64,000 nt of DNA from Sporocytophaga myxococcoides DSM 11118. GTDB taxonomy: Bacteria; Bacteroidota; Bacteroidia; Cytophagales; Cytophagaceae. The position numbers and the translations under genes were made by a program. Under the pieces are notes generated by a model. The model did no database searches and was not told the DNA's origin. It saw only the letters and a list, made by a program, of their open reading frames with translations. Each line of letters starts with the position of its first letter. Position 1 is the first letter of the stretch. Positions 27,912 to 36,973 of the stretch are shown piece after piece. The stretch is taken from contig NZ_AUFX01000009.1 in NCBI RefSeq assembly GCF_000426725.1, positions 366,425 through 430,424 on the forward strand. Direction: 5' to 3'.

Positions 27912-28976
27912 GTGAAAAATAAAATAAAAGTTTTGATTGTTGATGATTCTGCGGTGGTGAGGAAAATGTTAACAGAAATTCTGAATTCTGATTCTACCAT
28001 CGAGGTGATGGCCACGGCTTCTGATCCTTATTTTGCGGCGACGAAAATACAGCATGAAGTCCCTGATGTGATTACGCTCGATGTTGAAATGCCCAAAATG
28101 GATGGGCTGACATTCTTGAGAAAAATTATGTCTCAGCATCCGATTCCTGTAGTGATTATTTCCAGTCTTACAGATAAAGGCACAGAGACAGCGATAAAGG
28201 CATTAGAATATGGAGCTGTAGAAGTAATTACAAAACCCAAATTGGAATCTGACGAGTCGTGGGAAGATTCGAAAATGAGGATCATCGATATTATTAAAGC
28301 GGCTTCACTATCAAAACCAGGACGTAAAACCCAGTTCGAGAAGGTGGCGCCAAAATTATCTGCGGATGCCATGATTAGTTCTTTCAGTCCTACCAGTATG
28401 ATCAAGACAACGGAGAAGGTAGTTGCTGTCGGTGCTTCTACTGGTGGAACTGAAGCGATCCGTGTGCTGCTCGAAGCGATGCCCCTGGATGCTCCGGGTA
28501 TTGTCATTGTGCAACATATGCCCGAATTGTTTACCAAATCATTTGCCTTGAGACTCAACGAGCTTTGCAGGATCACAGTGAAAGAAGCGGAGAATGGGGA
28601 TAGTGTTTTAAGGGGAAGAGCATTAATTGCCCCAGGGAACAAACATATGCTGCTTAAAAGAAGTGGTGCAAGATATTATGTAGAAGTGAAAGATGGCCCA
28701 TTGGTAAACAGACACAAACCTGCGGTAGATGTGCTGTTCAGATCTACTGCCCGTTACGCTGGCGCTAACAGTATCGGAGTATTACTTACAGGAATGGGTG
28801 ATGACGGTGCAAAAGGGTTATTGGAAATGAAACAATCAGGGGCAAAAACCATTGCTCAGGATGAGAAAAGCAGTGTGGTGTTTGGAATGCCTAAAGAAGC
28901 TATAAAATTAGATGCCGCGGATAAAGTACTTTCACTTGAGCTTATTGCTTCTCAAATATTAAAGCTAACGTTATAG
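27912..28976 (+). CDS. cheB: protein-glutamate methylesterase CheB
   Basis: 354 residues. N-terminal receiver ([14 protein letters not shown], phospho-acceptor in [14 protein letters not shown], Lys in VITKPK), linker, then the methylesterase domain with the triad S176 ([10 protein letters not shown]), H202 ([12 protein letters not shown]) and D298 ([10 protein letters not shown]). The spacing is the same as in E. coli CheB (26 and 96 residues). The start is a GTG (GTGAAAAAT). CheB removes methyl groups added by CheR and closes the adaptation loop. It is the last gene of the chemotaxis run. Confidence 0.96.
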   Translation: MKNKIKVLIVDDSAVVRKMLTEILNSDSTIEVMATASDPYFAATKIQHEVPDVITLDVEMPKMDGLTFLRKIMSQHPIPVVIISSLTDKGTETAIKALEYGAVEVITKPKLESDESWEDSKMRIIDIIKAASLSKPGRKTQFEKVAPKLSADAMISSFSPTSMIKTTEKVVAVGASTGGTEAIRVLLEAMPLDAPGIVIVQHMPELFTKSFALRLNELCRITVKEAENGDSVLRGRALIAPGNKHMLLKRSGARYYVEVKDGPLVNRHKPAVDVLFRSTARYAGANSIGVLLTGMGDDGAKGLLEMKQSGAKTIAQDEKSSVVFGMPKEAIKLDAADKVLSLELIASQILKLTL

Positions 28977-29031
28977 AATGTCATGAAGAATTTTGTTATA
29001 AGAATATTTAATGTTCAGTAAGGTAGTATAA

Positions 29032-29319
29032 GGTATCATTGTTGTCCGACTAAAATTTAAAGGGAGGACATCTAAATCAGTAGAAACACAACTTGCTATA
29101 TACCCTAATCCAGCTCATAACAAAATCAGCACTTTCAGGAACCAAAATAGCTCTGATGCAACTTGTATGATTATGGATATAAACGGACGTGTGCTAATAG
29201 AAGAAACAGTTGGTGCATATAGTGAAAAAACTATCGAATTCACTGAAGCAGGAACTTACCTAGTATAGATTATGTCAGTGTCTGGCTTGTCGGAAATAAA
29301 GAAAGTTGTGGTTTATTAA
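29032..29319 (+). pseudogene. broken T9SS type A C-terminal sorting domain
   Basis: A frame with no start reads ...SVETQLAIYPNPAHNKISTF...CMIMDINGRVLIEETV...FTEAGTYLV, an in-frame TAG at 29266, then SGLSEIKKVVVY and TAA at 29317. This is the Por-secretion (type IX) C-terminal domain, recognised by YPNPAHNK and the closing KKVVVY. The rest of the host protein is gone, so it is the tail of a lost secreted protein. Confidence 0.7.
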
Positions 29320-29363
29320 AATCAAAGAGAGGATGTTTGGAGCACTCTTTATCCAAACTATCC

Positions 29364-29912
29364 TTAATCAATCCCAAAATAAGAAATCATATGAATCTGA
29401 GACGCAGGACAAGGGAGTCCTAACTCAGTAACAGGCATAAAAAAGTATTCTCCCGGTGCAAGATTTCCATCAACCGTTATTTCAAAAAAACCTTCGGAAA
29501 TCTTCTTAAATTTTAATTTAATATCATTAGGAATAATTCTTCTTTCTCCCCTTCTGCTTGTTCTTGAATAAAGGAACAGCCGGCTTCGTTTTGAAGCTTC
29601 TCCTCTGACTATTTTCAAAGATTCTGCAGGATCTGAATGTATAGTAAATTTAATATAAAACTTCAATAAACTATTCGAATCAATACGCATCGAAGACTTG
29701 TCTCCTGCAGCCTTTAAATAAGTATCTGTATCTTTCCAACCACCTCCTTTAAATTTAGCAGTTACAGAAATTTCTGATCTCTCCAAATCTTTCAAGGTTC
29801 CATCAGAAGTAATATAATAAGGCCTTCCCCAAAACTCTAAGTCAGAAATTTGCTGAGCCTGTGAAAACAATGAAATTAATAATCCCCAAATCAGTAAATA
29901 AATTTTCAACAT
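29364..29912 (-). CDS. secreted protein of unknown function
   Basis: 182 residues: Sec signal (MLKIYLLIWGLLISLFSQAQ), then a beta-rich mature part starting ISDLEFWGRPYYITSDGTLKDLERSE and ending SQIHMISYFGID. Short secreted proteins with this opening and FGID ending occur in Bacteroidota, but I know no function. It stands alone, converging on the T9SS remnant. Confidence 0.6.
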   Translation of the reverse strand: MLKIYLLIWGLLISLFSQAQQISDLEFWGRPYYITSDGTLKDLERSEISVTAKFKGGGWKDTDTYLKAAGDKSSMRIDSNSLLKFYIKFTIHSDPAESLKIVRGEASKRSRLFLYSRTSRRGERRIIPNDIKLKFKKISEGFFEITVDGNLAPGEYFFMPVTELGLPCPASQIHMISYFGID

Positions 29913-30243
29913 ACACTAAAAATAAATTTATAATAAAAATCAAAATATTTTATTTGAATAGAAAGCAATCCTAGCTTATACAAGCTCTTCAATGTCCCTA
30001 AATATACAGAATTTACAATTTATATCCCATCAAACTCGCGATTTCACGAATGAATTTAAGGCTTCACTATAGTTAGCCATTTCGCAGACCAACGCATCAC
30101 CTTACTCTAAATCCTCATCTTTGGTTATTGGCCGGCAAATAAGTATTTTAGAAAGAATTAAATACAAAGTCTTAAGTTCAACATCTTGAAACTAGGTGGA
30201 GATTAGACATATTATTTACTTTATTTGACCAATAGAAAGATAA
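29913..30243. other. 331-bp intergenic region with a promoter-like element
   Basis: Divergent region between the minus secreted protein and the plus acetyltransferase. It holds the 32-bp TTTGG/TATTTTAG element at 30120-30151. No coding remnant seen elsewhere in it. Confidence 0.4.
30120..30151 (+). promoter_or_regulatory. promoter-like element, TTTG -33 and TATTTTAG -7
   Basis: TTTGGTTATT, 12 bases, AGTATTTTAG. TTTG and TATTTTAG are 20 bases apart, close to the Bacteroidota consensus TTTG/TANNTTTG. The same 10-mers at the same spacing occur at 31960, and a variant at 34474. It lies about 90 bp before the acetyltransferase start. Confidence 0.45.
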
Positions 30244-30705
30244 ATGAATCTACAAATTTTGCATGCGAATGAAGGTGATTTGGAAGCAATACTTAGGCTT
30301 CAAAAGGAATGTTATCAAACTGAAGCAGAACTTCATAATGAATATAATATTCCACCTCTGAACCAGACCATAATCGAAATTAAAACAGAAATGGACAAAG
30401 GAACACTGTTTTTAAAAGCCACCTTAAGTGGACAAATAGTTGGATCTGTTCGTGCATGCAGCAATAACGGCACCGTGTACATAGGACGACTAATTGTAGA
30501 TAAAGAATTCCAAAACCAGAAAATCGGACAGACATTAATGAAAGAAATAGAAACTCAATTCAGTAACTGTAGTCGTTATGAATTATTCACAGGATTCAAG
30601 AGTGCAAAAAACTTAAATCTTTATCAGAAATTAGGATATAGTGAATTTAAAAGACAGCCAATAAATAATAATTTAATTTTGGTATATTTAGAAAAAATCA
30701 AATAA
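30244..30705 (+). CDS. GNAT-family N-acetyltransferase
   Basis: 153 residues with the GNAT fold: N-terminal EGDLEAILRLQKECYQTEA, GSVRACSNNGTVYIGRLIVDKEFQNQKIGQTLMKEIE (motif A, acetyl-CoA pyrophosphate loop Q-x-x-x-I-G), then YELFTGFKSAKNLNLYQKLGYSEFKRQ. The acceptor is unknown. It is a single gene with its own promoter-like element upstream. Confidence 0.88.
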   Translation: MNLQILHANEGDLEAILRLQKECYQTEAELHNEYNIPPLNQTIIEIKTEMDKGTLFLKATLSGQIVGSVRACSNNGTVYIGRLIVDKEFQNQKIGQTLMKEIETQFSNCSRYELFTGFKSAKNLNLYQKLGYSEFKRQPINNNLILVYLEKIK

Positions 30706-30795
30706 CCAAAAGTCCGCTAGCAATAGAATTGACTGTTCCCCTTGATTTTTTTATAAGAGATGAGTGCTGTTTCATTTTAACTTTTAAATTTAACC

Positions 30796-31494
30796 ATGAA
30801 GAAGTGGTTCATCATACTTGTAATTTGTTTTATAATAATCACATTAACAGTATTAGGATATTTTTATAAATCTTATGAGAAAGCGGATGACTACTACTGT
30901 GAAAAAGGTTTCGGCACTACTACAATCAAACTAAAAGTATTGGATTTCCATAGTAAAAAGTCAATTGATTCTATTCGATTGATTATATATAATGGAATAT
31001 CAATGCATAAATTCATAGACTCTGTTTTTAAGCAAGAGAACGGATTAGTGTATAACTTTACAATTCCAGAAATGGATGATTGCGAGAGCTACTGCTTTGA
31101 AGTATCGAATAAGCTATACTACGACGAGATATATTTTGCTGACTCAAGTAAGGATGCAGGTTTGAAAAAAGGGGCTACCAATGAATCGACAATTTATCTC
31201 AAACCAGCAACTAAAGTTAATATAATACTGAAGAGCGAATTAAAAAAGTTTAATAAAGACACTGTCTTTCTCTATTTTGAAAGAGAGGATAATAAGGAGG
31301 TTAGAGATTGGAATTACTTTACGGAATCATATTTCAAAAGAAGGAAGGTACAATCTGAATACTTTAATCTGGAGAGTAATATCCGCTACAGAGCTTTATG
31401 GATACATAAGAACAACGAATATAAGGACTCTACATACACTGAATTTTATACTAAACCTTTTGACACTTTATACTTAAACTTTTTCTTAAAATAA
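30796..31494 (+). CDS. membrane-anchored protein of unknown function
   Basis: 232 residues with one N-terminal hydrophobic segment (WFIILVICFIIITLTVLGYFY) that likely acts as an uncleaved anchor. The rest is polar and beta-rich (TTTIKLKVLDFHSKKSIDSIRLIIYNG, then FNKDTVFLYFERED). The KLKVLDFHSKKSIDSIRLIIY segment recalls a carboxypeptidase-regulatory-like beta-sandwich. No function known. The tautomerase gene follows after 5 bp, so they are co-transcribed. Confidence 0.55.
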   Translation: MKKWFIILVICFIIITLTVLGYFYKSYEKADDYYCEKGFGTTTIKLKVLDFHSKKSIDSIRLIIYNGISMHKFIDSVFKQENGLVYNFTIPEMDDCESYCFEVSNKLYYDEIYFADSSKDAGLKKGATNESTIYLKPATKVNIILKSELKKFNKDTVFLYFEREDNKEVRDWNYFTESYFKRRKVQSEYFNLESNIRYRALWIHKNNEYKDSTYTEFYTKPFDTLYLNFFLK

Positions 31495-31499
31495 AAACT

Positions 31500-31883
31500 A
31501 TGCCAGTAACAGAAATCAGCATTGCCAAAGGTAAAGACAAAGATTTTTTACTTCAATTAATTGAATGTATCCATTCAGTTCTGGTTCAGACATTGCAAAT
31601 ACCTGAAGAAGATAAAAACTTAAGATTAATTGAATTTGATCCGGCTTTATTTTATTCTAAAAAGCCATATGAAATATTTATGCAGATAACACTTTTCAAA
31701 GGAAGAACAACAGAAACCAAGAAGTTACTTTATCAAAACATAGTTCAAGAACTTGACAAAAAACTCTCAATTGACAAAAACACTGTATTTATAATACTTA
31801 ATGAGCAGCCACTGGAGAATTGGGGGCTTCGAGGTGGACAAATTGCATCTGATATTATCATTGGATTTAATATCAACATATAA
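31500..31883 (+). CDS. tautomerase family protein
   Basis: 127 residues of the 4-oxalocrotonate tautomerase superfamily (Tautomerase_2 type). The initiating Met is followed directly by Pro (MPVTEISI), and this Pro is the catalytic base once Met is removed. Later blocks are LIEFDPALFYSKKPYEIFMQITLFKGRTTETKKLLYQNIVQEL and LNEQPLENWGLRGGQIASD. The substrate is unknown. It lies 5 bp after the membrane-anchored protein gene. Confidence 0.82.
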   Translation: MPVTEISIAKGKDKDFLLQLIECIHSVLVQTLQIPEEDKNLRLIEFDPALFYSKKPYEIFMQITLFKGRTTETKKLLYQNIVQELDKKLSIDKNTVFIILNEQPLENWGLRGGQIASDIIIGFNINI

Positions 31884-31959
31884 TTTAAAACTTATACTAA
31901 GCATTAACCCACCTCAATAGAACTTAAGCCTTACATGTATTCTCAACTTCTTCCCAACT

Positions 31960-31991
31960 TTTGGTTATTCCTCGACGATTGAGTATTTTAG
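31960..31991 (+). promoter_or_regulatory. promoter-like element ending 5 bp before the AraC-type start codon
   Basis: TTTGGTTATT, 12 bases, AGTATTTTAG: both 10-mers and the spacing are identical to 30120-30151. The -7 box ends at 31991 and the ATG is at 31997. If this is the promoter, the transcript would have almost no leader. Confidence 0.45.
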
Positions 31992-31996
31992 TATAA

Positions 31997-32761
31997 ATGA
32001 AGTTCGACAAGCACCTTCCTTCTGAAAAACTAAAACCCTACATCAAACATTTTGTAGTGTCAGAGAGCCTTGTCGAAAATGAATATAAGGTTTTTCCTTC
32101 TTCAGGACTTGTCATCGGATTTCAATACAAAGGACTACTTTCAACCATTCATAACAATACTGAAAGCAAACTGGCATCTGCAGGAATAACAGGTATTTCC
32201 GACAGTTATAAAATGTTCAGAAATTCAGCCGATATTGGAACCATATTAGTTTACTTTACTGAAATAGGATTCACTCATTTCTCTTCTAATCCTGCAAATG
32301 AGTTATTCAATTTAAGCATTTCTCTTGAAGACATATTTAATAAAAATGAAGTAAAAAAAGTAGAAGAAAAACTAGCCTTTGCCACAACAGATCAGCAACG
32401 AATAAACCTTGTTGAATTATTTTTTCTATCTCAGCTAAAAGACATTCAGACAGACAAACTGATCATTGAAGCTATAAAGCTTATACATAAAAGTAAAGGC
32501 ACTATCCGCATAAAAGAACTCAACGAAAAACTCAACATCAGTCAAAGTCCATTTGAGAAACGCTTTAGAAAAATTATAGGCACTACACCCAAAAAATTTG
32601 CTTCTATTATTCGCTTTAACTCAGTTCTTAATCACCTCAACAGCAATAAACCACTAACCGAAATTTGTTACGAAAATAACTTCTTTGATCAGGCTCATTT
32701 CATAAAAGACTTCAAAGAATTCACTGGCGATACACCTGAGACCTTTAGGCGGTTACTTTAA
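31997..32761 (+). CDS. AraC-family transcriptional regulator
   Basis: 254 residues. The N-terminal half (KFDKHLPSEKLKPYIKHFVVSES...) is the cupin-like sensor part common in Bacteroidota AraC proteins. The C-terminal 100 residues contain two helix-turn-helix motifs (IRIKELNEKLNISQSPFEKRFRKIIGTTPKKFASIIRFN and LTEICYENNFFDQAHFIKDFKEFTGDTPETFRRL). It may control the DUF1398 gene 143 bp downstream, a frequent arrangement (inference). Confidence 0.9.
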   Translation: MKFDKHLPSEKLKPYIKHFVVSESLVENEYKVFPSSGLVIGFQYKGLLSTIHNNTESKLASAGITGISDSYKMFRNSADIGTILVYFTEIGFTHFSSNPANELFNLSISLEDIFNKNEVKKVEEKLAFATTDQQRINLVELFFLSQLKDIQTDKLIIEAIKLIHKSKGTIRIKELNEKLNISQSPFEKRFRKIIGTTPKKFASIIRFNSVLNHLNSNKPLTEICYENNFFDQAHFIKDFKEFTGDTPETFRRLL

Positions 32762-32904
32762 AAAACGACTTTTTACAATTACATAAATCTTTCTAAAAAC
32801 ATCTTTGCATTATATTCATTCTGCAATATCTTTCAATTCACAGATTATAAGCATTATGGATTTGTATCTTTCTAACAATCATTTAACCCGAAAAATCTAA
32901 TAAG

Positions 32905-33294
32905 ATGTTTACAGTTGAAGAAATCAAAGCAGCTCATAGCAAAGTAAAATCAGGAGCAGACTTTCCTTCCTTTATCAGAGAAATTAAAAATCTAGGTGTT
33001 ACTTTTTATGAAACCTATGTAAGAGACGGTCATACTGATTATTTTGGCTCCAAGGACTATAAAACCTCCTCTGGTGCGAGATATGAAGCTTTAATCATTA
33101 AAGAAGATTGTGAGGCTGAAGAGTTTAAAGCAGCCCTTAAAGCTCATCAAAATGGAAAAACAGACTATCCTACGTTTATCTCCATGAGTGCGAAACTGGG
33201 CATTGAAAAATGGGCAGTTTGTATGGATAAAATGACATGCACATATTTCGACAAAAAAGGCAAAGAAGTGTTAATTGAAGAAATTCCTCATTAG
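32905..33294 (+). CDS. DUF1398 family protein
   Basis: 129 residues: MFTVEEIKAAHSKVKSGADFPSFIREIKNLGVTFYETYVRDGHTDYFG ... YPTFISMSAKLGIEKWAVCMDKMTCTYFDKKGKEV. This is the DUF1398 pattern (E. coli YbcV group), small soluble proteins without known activity, often beside AraC regulators. A terminator follows at 33419. Confidence 0.8.
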   Translation: MFTVEEIKAAHSKVKSGADFPSFIREIKNLGVTFYETYVRDGHTDYFGSKDYKTSSGARYEALIIKEDCEAEEFKAALKAHQNGKTDYPTFISMSAKLGIEKWAVCMDKMTCTYFDKKGKEVLIEEIPH

Positions 33295-33418
33295 AATAAA
33301 AAGCTGACTTATAAGGATTTCATATGTCAATTGACAATATATCCTAATCATTTGAATTTATTTAAAAAACATCCTCCGATGTTTAATTAAAGTCATAAAA
33401 AGGTTGTTAAAAATTTTG

Positions 33419-33449
33419 AGTGCGGAGTTTTAACTGCCGCACTTTTTAT
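33419..33449 (+). terminator. Rho-independent terminator
   Basis: Stem AGTGCGG (33419-33425) and CCGCACT (33437-33443), 11-base loop, followed by TTTTTATT. It ends the AraC/DUF1398 region. Confidence 0.75.
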
Positions 33450-33505
33450 TTATTTTTATCTTAATCAATAACAGGTTCATAAACTGTTATGAAATTTTTA
33501 TAAGG

Positions 33506-34252
33506 ATGAATAAAATAATACTGGCTTTTATTTTAACCTTTACGATCTCGTCCAACACTTTTGGACAAGTAGGTAATATCATTAAAGAATTAGAAATTCC
33601 AAAAAGGGATCGATATTCAAGCTCTGGTTCAGGAGATGGCTTTAGTTCTGAATGGATTATATTGGAAGGCTTCAGACTCATTGGAATTGGAATTTATAGT
33701 CTTCAGACGTATGTATTGTCTACCAGAGGTGAACATCCTGAAATCGTTTCATTGGAAGGTTTTCTTCAGGGTGGTTATTATGGAAAATATAACGCCATAC
33801 TTCTCAATCCTAAGATCAGAGCCAATTGGGGTGCATTCTCTACAGAGTTCAGACAACAAAGTATAAATGATAATACAGGATATCTAAGCACTCTGGACTG
33901 GCAGATAATAAAACTTAATATTCCAATTTATCCGGTAATGTTAAATGGAGGAATGGGCTTTTCCCATTTAGATATTGCGGACCGGACGTTTTTTGAATAC
34001 ACTTTAGGAGCCCAGTCAAGGTTCTTAAAGAAACGTTTATATACAGAAGCTGTCTATAGATCAGCTGATGGCGAAAGAACTTCTTTCCGAAAAGAATTCA
34101 AAATCACTTGTGATTATGAAATCGGAAACAAACAGTTAAGAAATAAAGGAAGCTTCAGGATATGTCCATCTTTGGGCTTGACTTATCAAAATTACTATGG
34201 TAAGTTTAATCAATATTATTTAATGGCTGGAATAAATATAAGATACTACTAA
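33506..34252 (+). CDS. secreted, probable outer-membrane beta-barrel protein
   Basis: 248 residues: Sec signal (MNKIILAFILTFTISSNTFGQ), a Ser/Gly-rich spacer, then alternating beta-strand sequence with aromatic girdles (GFLQGGYYGKYNAILLNPKIRANWGAFSTEFRQQS...) and a final strand YYLMAGINIRYY. A small barrel is likely; ligand unknown. It stands alone between a terminator and a 337-bp gap. Confidence 0.6.
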   Translation: MNKIILAFILTFTISSNTFGQVGNIIKELEIPKRDRYSSSGSGDGFSSEWIILEGFRLIGIGIYSLQTYVLSTRGEHPEIVSLEGFLQGGYYGKYNAILLNPKIRANWGAFSTEFRQQSINDNTGYLSTLDWQIIKLNIPIYPVMLNGGMGFSHLDIADRTFFEYTLGAQSRFLKKRLYTEAVYRSADGERTSFRKEFKITCDYEIGNKQLRNKGSFRICPSLGLTYQNYYGKFNQYYLMAGINIRYY

Positions 34253-34589
34253 ATCTTTGCCTTCAGGAAAGTTATTTGCAATAGAACTTCTTAGCAAAGA
34301 ACGAATGTAAACAGGATTCCATCTCCTCAAAATGCAAATCTAATACTCCTTCATTGCCCCCCCTATTCAGCAACACCTTTAACCCAATTCCATTTTTAAA
34401 GACTCAAAACTCTTCTGTAAGAAAAACAAATCAGAAAGATGAAGCTTATAACCATAATACTCCTACCTGCTTCTTTGGATAATACTATACGAATGAATAC
34501 TTTAGCATAAAGAAAGATATACACCTAATTTCAATAGAATCCTTGAAGAAAATTCAATCAGGCCTCACTGCTAATAAAATTATTTGAAA
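34253..34589. other. 337-bp intergenic region
   Basis: AT-rich, holding a variant of the TTTGG/TAnTTTAG promoter-like element at 34474-34505. No coding remnant or hairpin of note. Confidence 0.4.
34474..34505 (+). promoter_or_regulatory. promoter-like element, third copy (variant)
   Basis: TTTGGATAAT, 12 bases, AATACTTTAG: same 32-bp geometry as 30120 and 31960 with a few substitutions. It lies about 85 bp before the NYN-domain gene start. Confidence 0.4.
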
Positions 34590-35339
34590 ATGACAGACGA
34601 TAAACTTGCAGTATTAATCGATGCAGACAACGTACCGTATGCAAACGTAAAGAAAATGTTGGAAGAGATTTCCAAGTATGGGACACCAACTATTAAGAGA
34701 ATTTATGCAGACTGGACAAAACCAACAGTATCCGGATGGAAAAATATTCTTTTAGAAAATGCCATAACGCCTGTTCAACAATACAGCTATACAACAGGGA
34801 AAAACTCAAGTGACAGCGCTTTAATAATTGATGCGATGGATATTTTATATTCAGGAAAAGTCAACGGTTTTTGCATTGTTTCAAGTGATAGTGATTTTAC
34901 AAGATTAGCAACAAGGCTAAGAGAAGCAGGAATGACTGTTATTGGATTTGGAGAGAAGAAAACACCCCAACCTTTCATATCTGCTTGCGATAAGTTTATA
35001 TATTTAGAAATTTTAAAAAGTTCGAAACAAGATACTTTTAATATTACCCAAAAGGCTTCAAAACCCAAGTCAAAAGGAGAACCTCTAAGTAAAGTTGATG
35101 CTGAAACTATAAAAATGATTATAGAAAGTGTTAATGATCTGGCAGATGAAAGTGGCTGGACTTTTCTTGCCAACTTAGGTAATTTTATCATTAAAAAGAA
35201 ACCCGATTTCGACCCAAGGAATTATGGCTTTCCGAAGTTACTACCATTAATTAAAAATATAAACAAATTTCATATTGACGAAAGAGATACCGGAGTTAAC
35301 AACATCAGACATATCTATCTTAAGCTCAAAGAAGGTTAA
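34590..35339 (+). CDS. NYN-domain (LabA/DUF88) protein with OST-HTH domain
   Basis: Starting at ATG 34590 (a TTG two codons earlier is less likely), 249 residues. The N-terminal NYN/PIN-like nuclease domain has LIDADNVPYANVKK (acidic D11/D13) and FCIVSSDSDFTRLATRLREAGMTVIGFG. The C-terminal 80 residues (TIKMIIESVNDLADESGWTFLANLGNFIIKKKPDFDPRNYGFPKLLPLIKN) form an OST-HTH/LOTUS module, which binds RNA in other proteins. This pairing suggests an RNA-processing or RNA-decay role; the target is unknown. Confidence 0.85.
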   Translation: MTDDKLAVLIDADNVPYANVKKMLEEISKYGTPTIKRIYADWTKPTVSGWKNILLENAITPVQQYSYTTGKNSSDSALIIDAMDILYSGKVNGFCIVSSDSDFTRLATRLREAGMTVIGFGEKKTPQPFISACDKFIYLEILKSSKQDTFNITQKASKPKSKGEPLSKVDAETIKMIIESVNDLADESGWTFLANLGNFIIKKKPDFDPRNYGFPKLLPLIKNINKFHIDERDTGVNNIRHIYLKLKEG

Positions 35340-35647
35340 ATTTATTACCTTCATTTGGCCACTCAAAAACAAATTAGATAGAACCAAGAATACTACTATA
35401 GATTTATAATGTTTATACTAATTGCTTGACTTAATCTATTTTTATAAACAACAGAAAAATCGAGCAAAGCAATTTCATCCCTCCCCGACAAATCTCCATA
35501 AGATTTAAATACAATCCTAAATCTACTCTACGATGAAAGTGTTAAAATGATGTTCCACCTAATATGATCTTGATTGGCGTTTAAAAGAGAATTAAACATC
35601 TTTACATTAAATGTAATAATTGTAATAGGATCTTAAACTTCTGAACA
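35340..35647. other. 308-bp intergenic region with an operator-like palindrome
   Basis: AT-rich and non-coding as far as I can see, apart from the palindrome at 35602-35616 just before the CoA-transferase gene. Confidence 0.4.
35602..35616. promoter_or_regulatory. palindrome upstream of CoA-transferase gene
   Basis: TTACATT-A-AATGTAA, a perfect 7+1+7 inverted repeat, 31 bp before the ATG at 35648. The size suits a dimeric repressor or activator. The regulator is unknown; a Crp/Fnr gene lies just downstream of the CoA-transferase. Confidence 0.4.
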
Positions 35648-36913
35648 ATGAATTATACAACAGCTGAAGAAGCAATAAAAATACTTAAAAGCAATGACCG
35701 TGTTTTTATTCATAGCGTTGCTGCTGCACCTAAGATTTTAATTGATGCTATGGTTAAAAGAGCTGGAGAGCTGAAGAATGTTGAAATAATTCACATGCAT
35801 ACTGAAGGACAAGCGGATTATGTTAAACCTGAATATCAGAACAGTTTCCATCTAAAGTCCCTTTTTGTCGGAGCCAACGTAAGGGAAGCAACACAAAGTG
35901 GAAGAGCCGATTACATCCCTATTTTTCTAAGCGAAATCCCAATTCTATTCAGAAGAAAACTCCTGCCTGTAAATATTGCTCTTATACAGGTATCTCCCCC
36001 GGACAGATTTGGATATTGCTCCCTTGGAGTTTCTGTAGACACAACCAAAGCAGTAATAGAAACCGCTGAAACTGTGATAGCCCAGATTAATCCCAATATG
36101 CCAAGAACATTTGGTGATGGCCTGATACATTTCAGTAACTTTAATTTATTAATCGAACATGAATCTCCGATTTATGAAGCCAAAATTTGTCCTTCTACTG
36201 AAATTGATAAAAAAATAGGATATCATGTAGCATCGCTGATTGAAGATGGAGCTACCCTTCAAATGGGCATTGGTAACATCCCTAATGCAGTTCTGGCGTC
36301 CCTTACCAATCATAAAAGACTCGGGGTGCATTCAGAGATGTTCTCTGACGGATTAATTCCTTTAATAGAAAAAGGAGTAGTAACCGGTGAAGATAAAATT
36401 ATAGACAGAGGAAAAGTGGTGGCTACTTTTGCTATAGGCTGCAGAAGAACTTATGATTTTATGGATAACAATCCAGTGATCAAAATGAAGGAAGTGAGTT
36501 ATACTAATGATGTTGCCAATATAAGAAAAAACAAAAAAGTATCTGCAATCAATAGCGCAATAGAAATTGATTTGACAGGGCAAGTTTGTGCAGACTCAAT
36601 AGGCACTAAGCATTACTCAGGTGTAGGAGGTCAGATAGATTTCATAAGGGGTGCATCCTATTCTGAAGGAGGAAAACCCATTATTGCCTTGCCATCAGTA
36701 ACCTCTAAAGGAGAAAGTAAAATTGTCGCTTACCTTAAAACCGGAGCAGGTGTGGTATCCACAAGAGCCAATGTTCATTATATTGCAACAGAATACGGAG
36801 TAGTAGATCTTTTTGGAAAATCAATGAAAGAAAGGGCAAAATTATTAACCAGTATCGCCCACCCTGACCATAGAGAATCGTTGGAAAAGAAATTTTATGA
36901 AAGATTTAAATAA
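35648..36913 (+). CDS. acetyl-CoA hydrolase / CoA-transferase (4-hydroxybutyrate CoA-transferase type)
   Basis: 421 residues of the acetyl-CoA hydrolase/transferase family. Blocks: IHMHTEGQADYV, QVSPPDRFGYCSLGVSVDTTKA, LQMGIGNIPNAVLASL, and the active-site stretch GVHSEMFSDGLIPL with the predicted catalytic E230 that forms the glutamyl-CoA intermediate. The C-terminal half holds FIRGASYSEGGKPIIALPS and VHYIATEYGVVDLFGKS. It moves CoA between acetyl-CoA and short-chain acids. A Crp/Fnr gene follows after 60 bp on the same strand. Confidence 0.88.
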   Translation: MNYTTAEEAIKILKSNDRVFIHSVAAAPKILIDAMVKRAGELKNVEIIHMHTEGQADYVKPEYQNSFHLKSLFVGANVREATQSGRADYIPIFLSEIPILFRRKLLPVNIALIQVSPPDRFGYCSLGVSVDTTKAVIETAETVIAQINPNMPRTFGDGLIHFSNFNLLIEHESPIYEAKICPSTEIDKKIGYHVASLIEDGATLQMGIGNIPNAVLASLTNHKRLGVHSEMFSDGLIPLIEKGVVTGEDKIIDRGKVVATFAIGCRRTYDFMDNNPVIKMKEVSYTNDVANIRKNKKVSAINSAIEIDLTGQVCADSIGTKHYSGVGGQIDFIRGASYSEGGKPIIALPSVTSKGESKIVAYLKTGAGVVSTRANVHYIATEYGVVDLFGKSMKERAKLLTSIAHPDHRESLEKKFYERFK

Positions 36914-36973
36914 TAAGGCTCCTGTGCATCTGTAAAGCTCCGCCATTTCAATAACAAAAGGTATAATCCAATT

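Noticed and set aside
28133..28642. 169-codon reading frame opposite cheB
   Set aside because: Antisense shadow of a highly conserved gene; low-complexity Ser/Ile-rich product with no family pattern.
34787..35191. 134-codon minus-strand frame inside the NYN gene
   Set aside because: Shadow; the plus-strand frame has the NYN and OST-HTH patterns.
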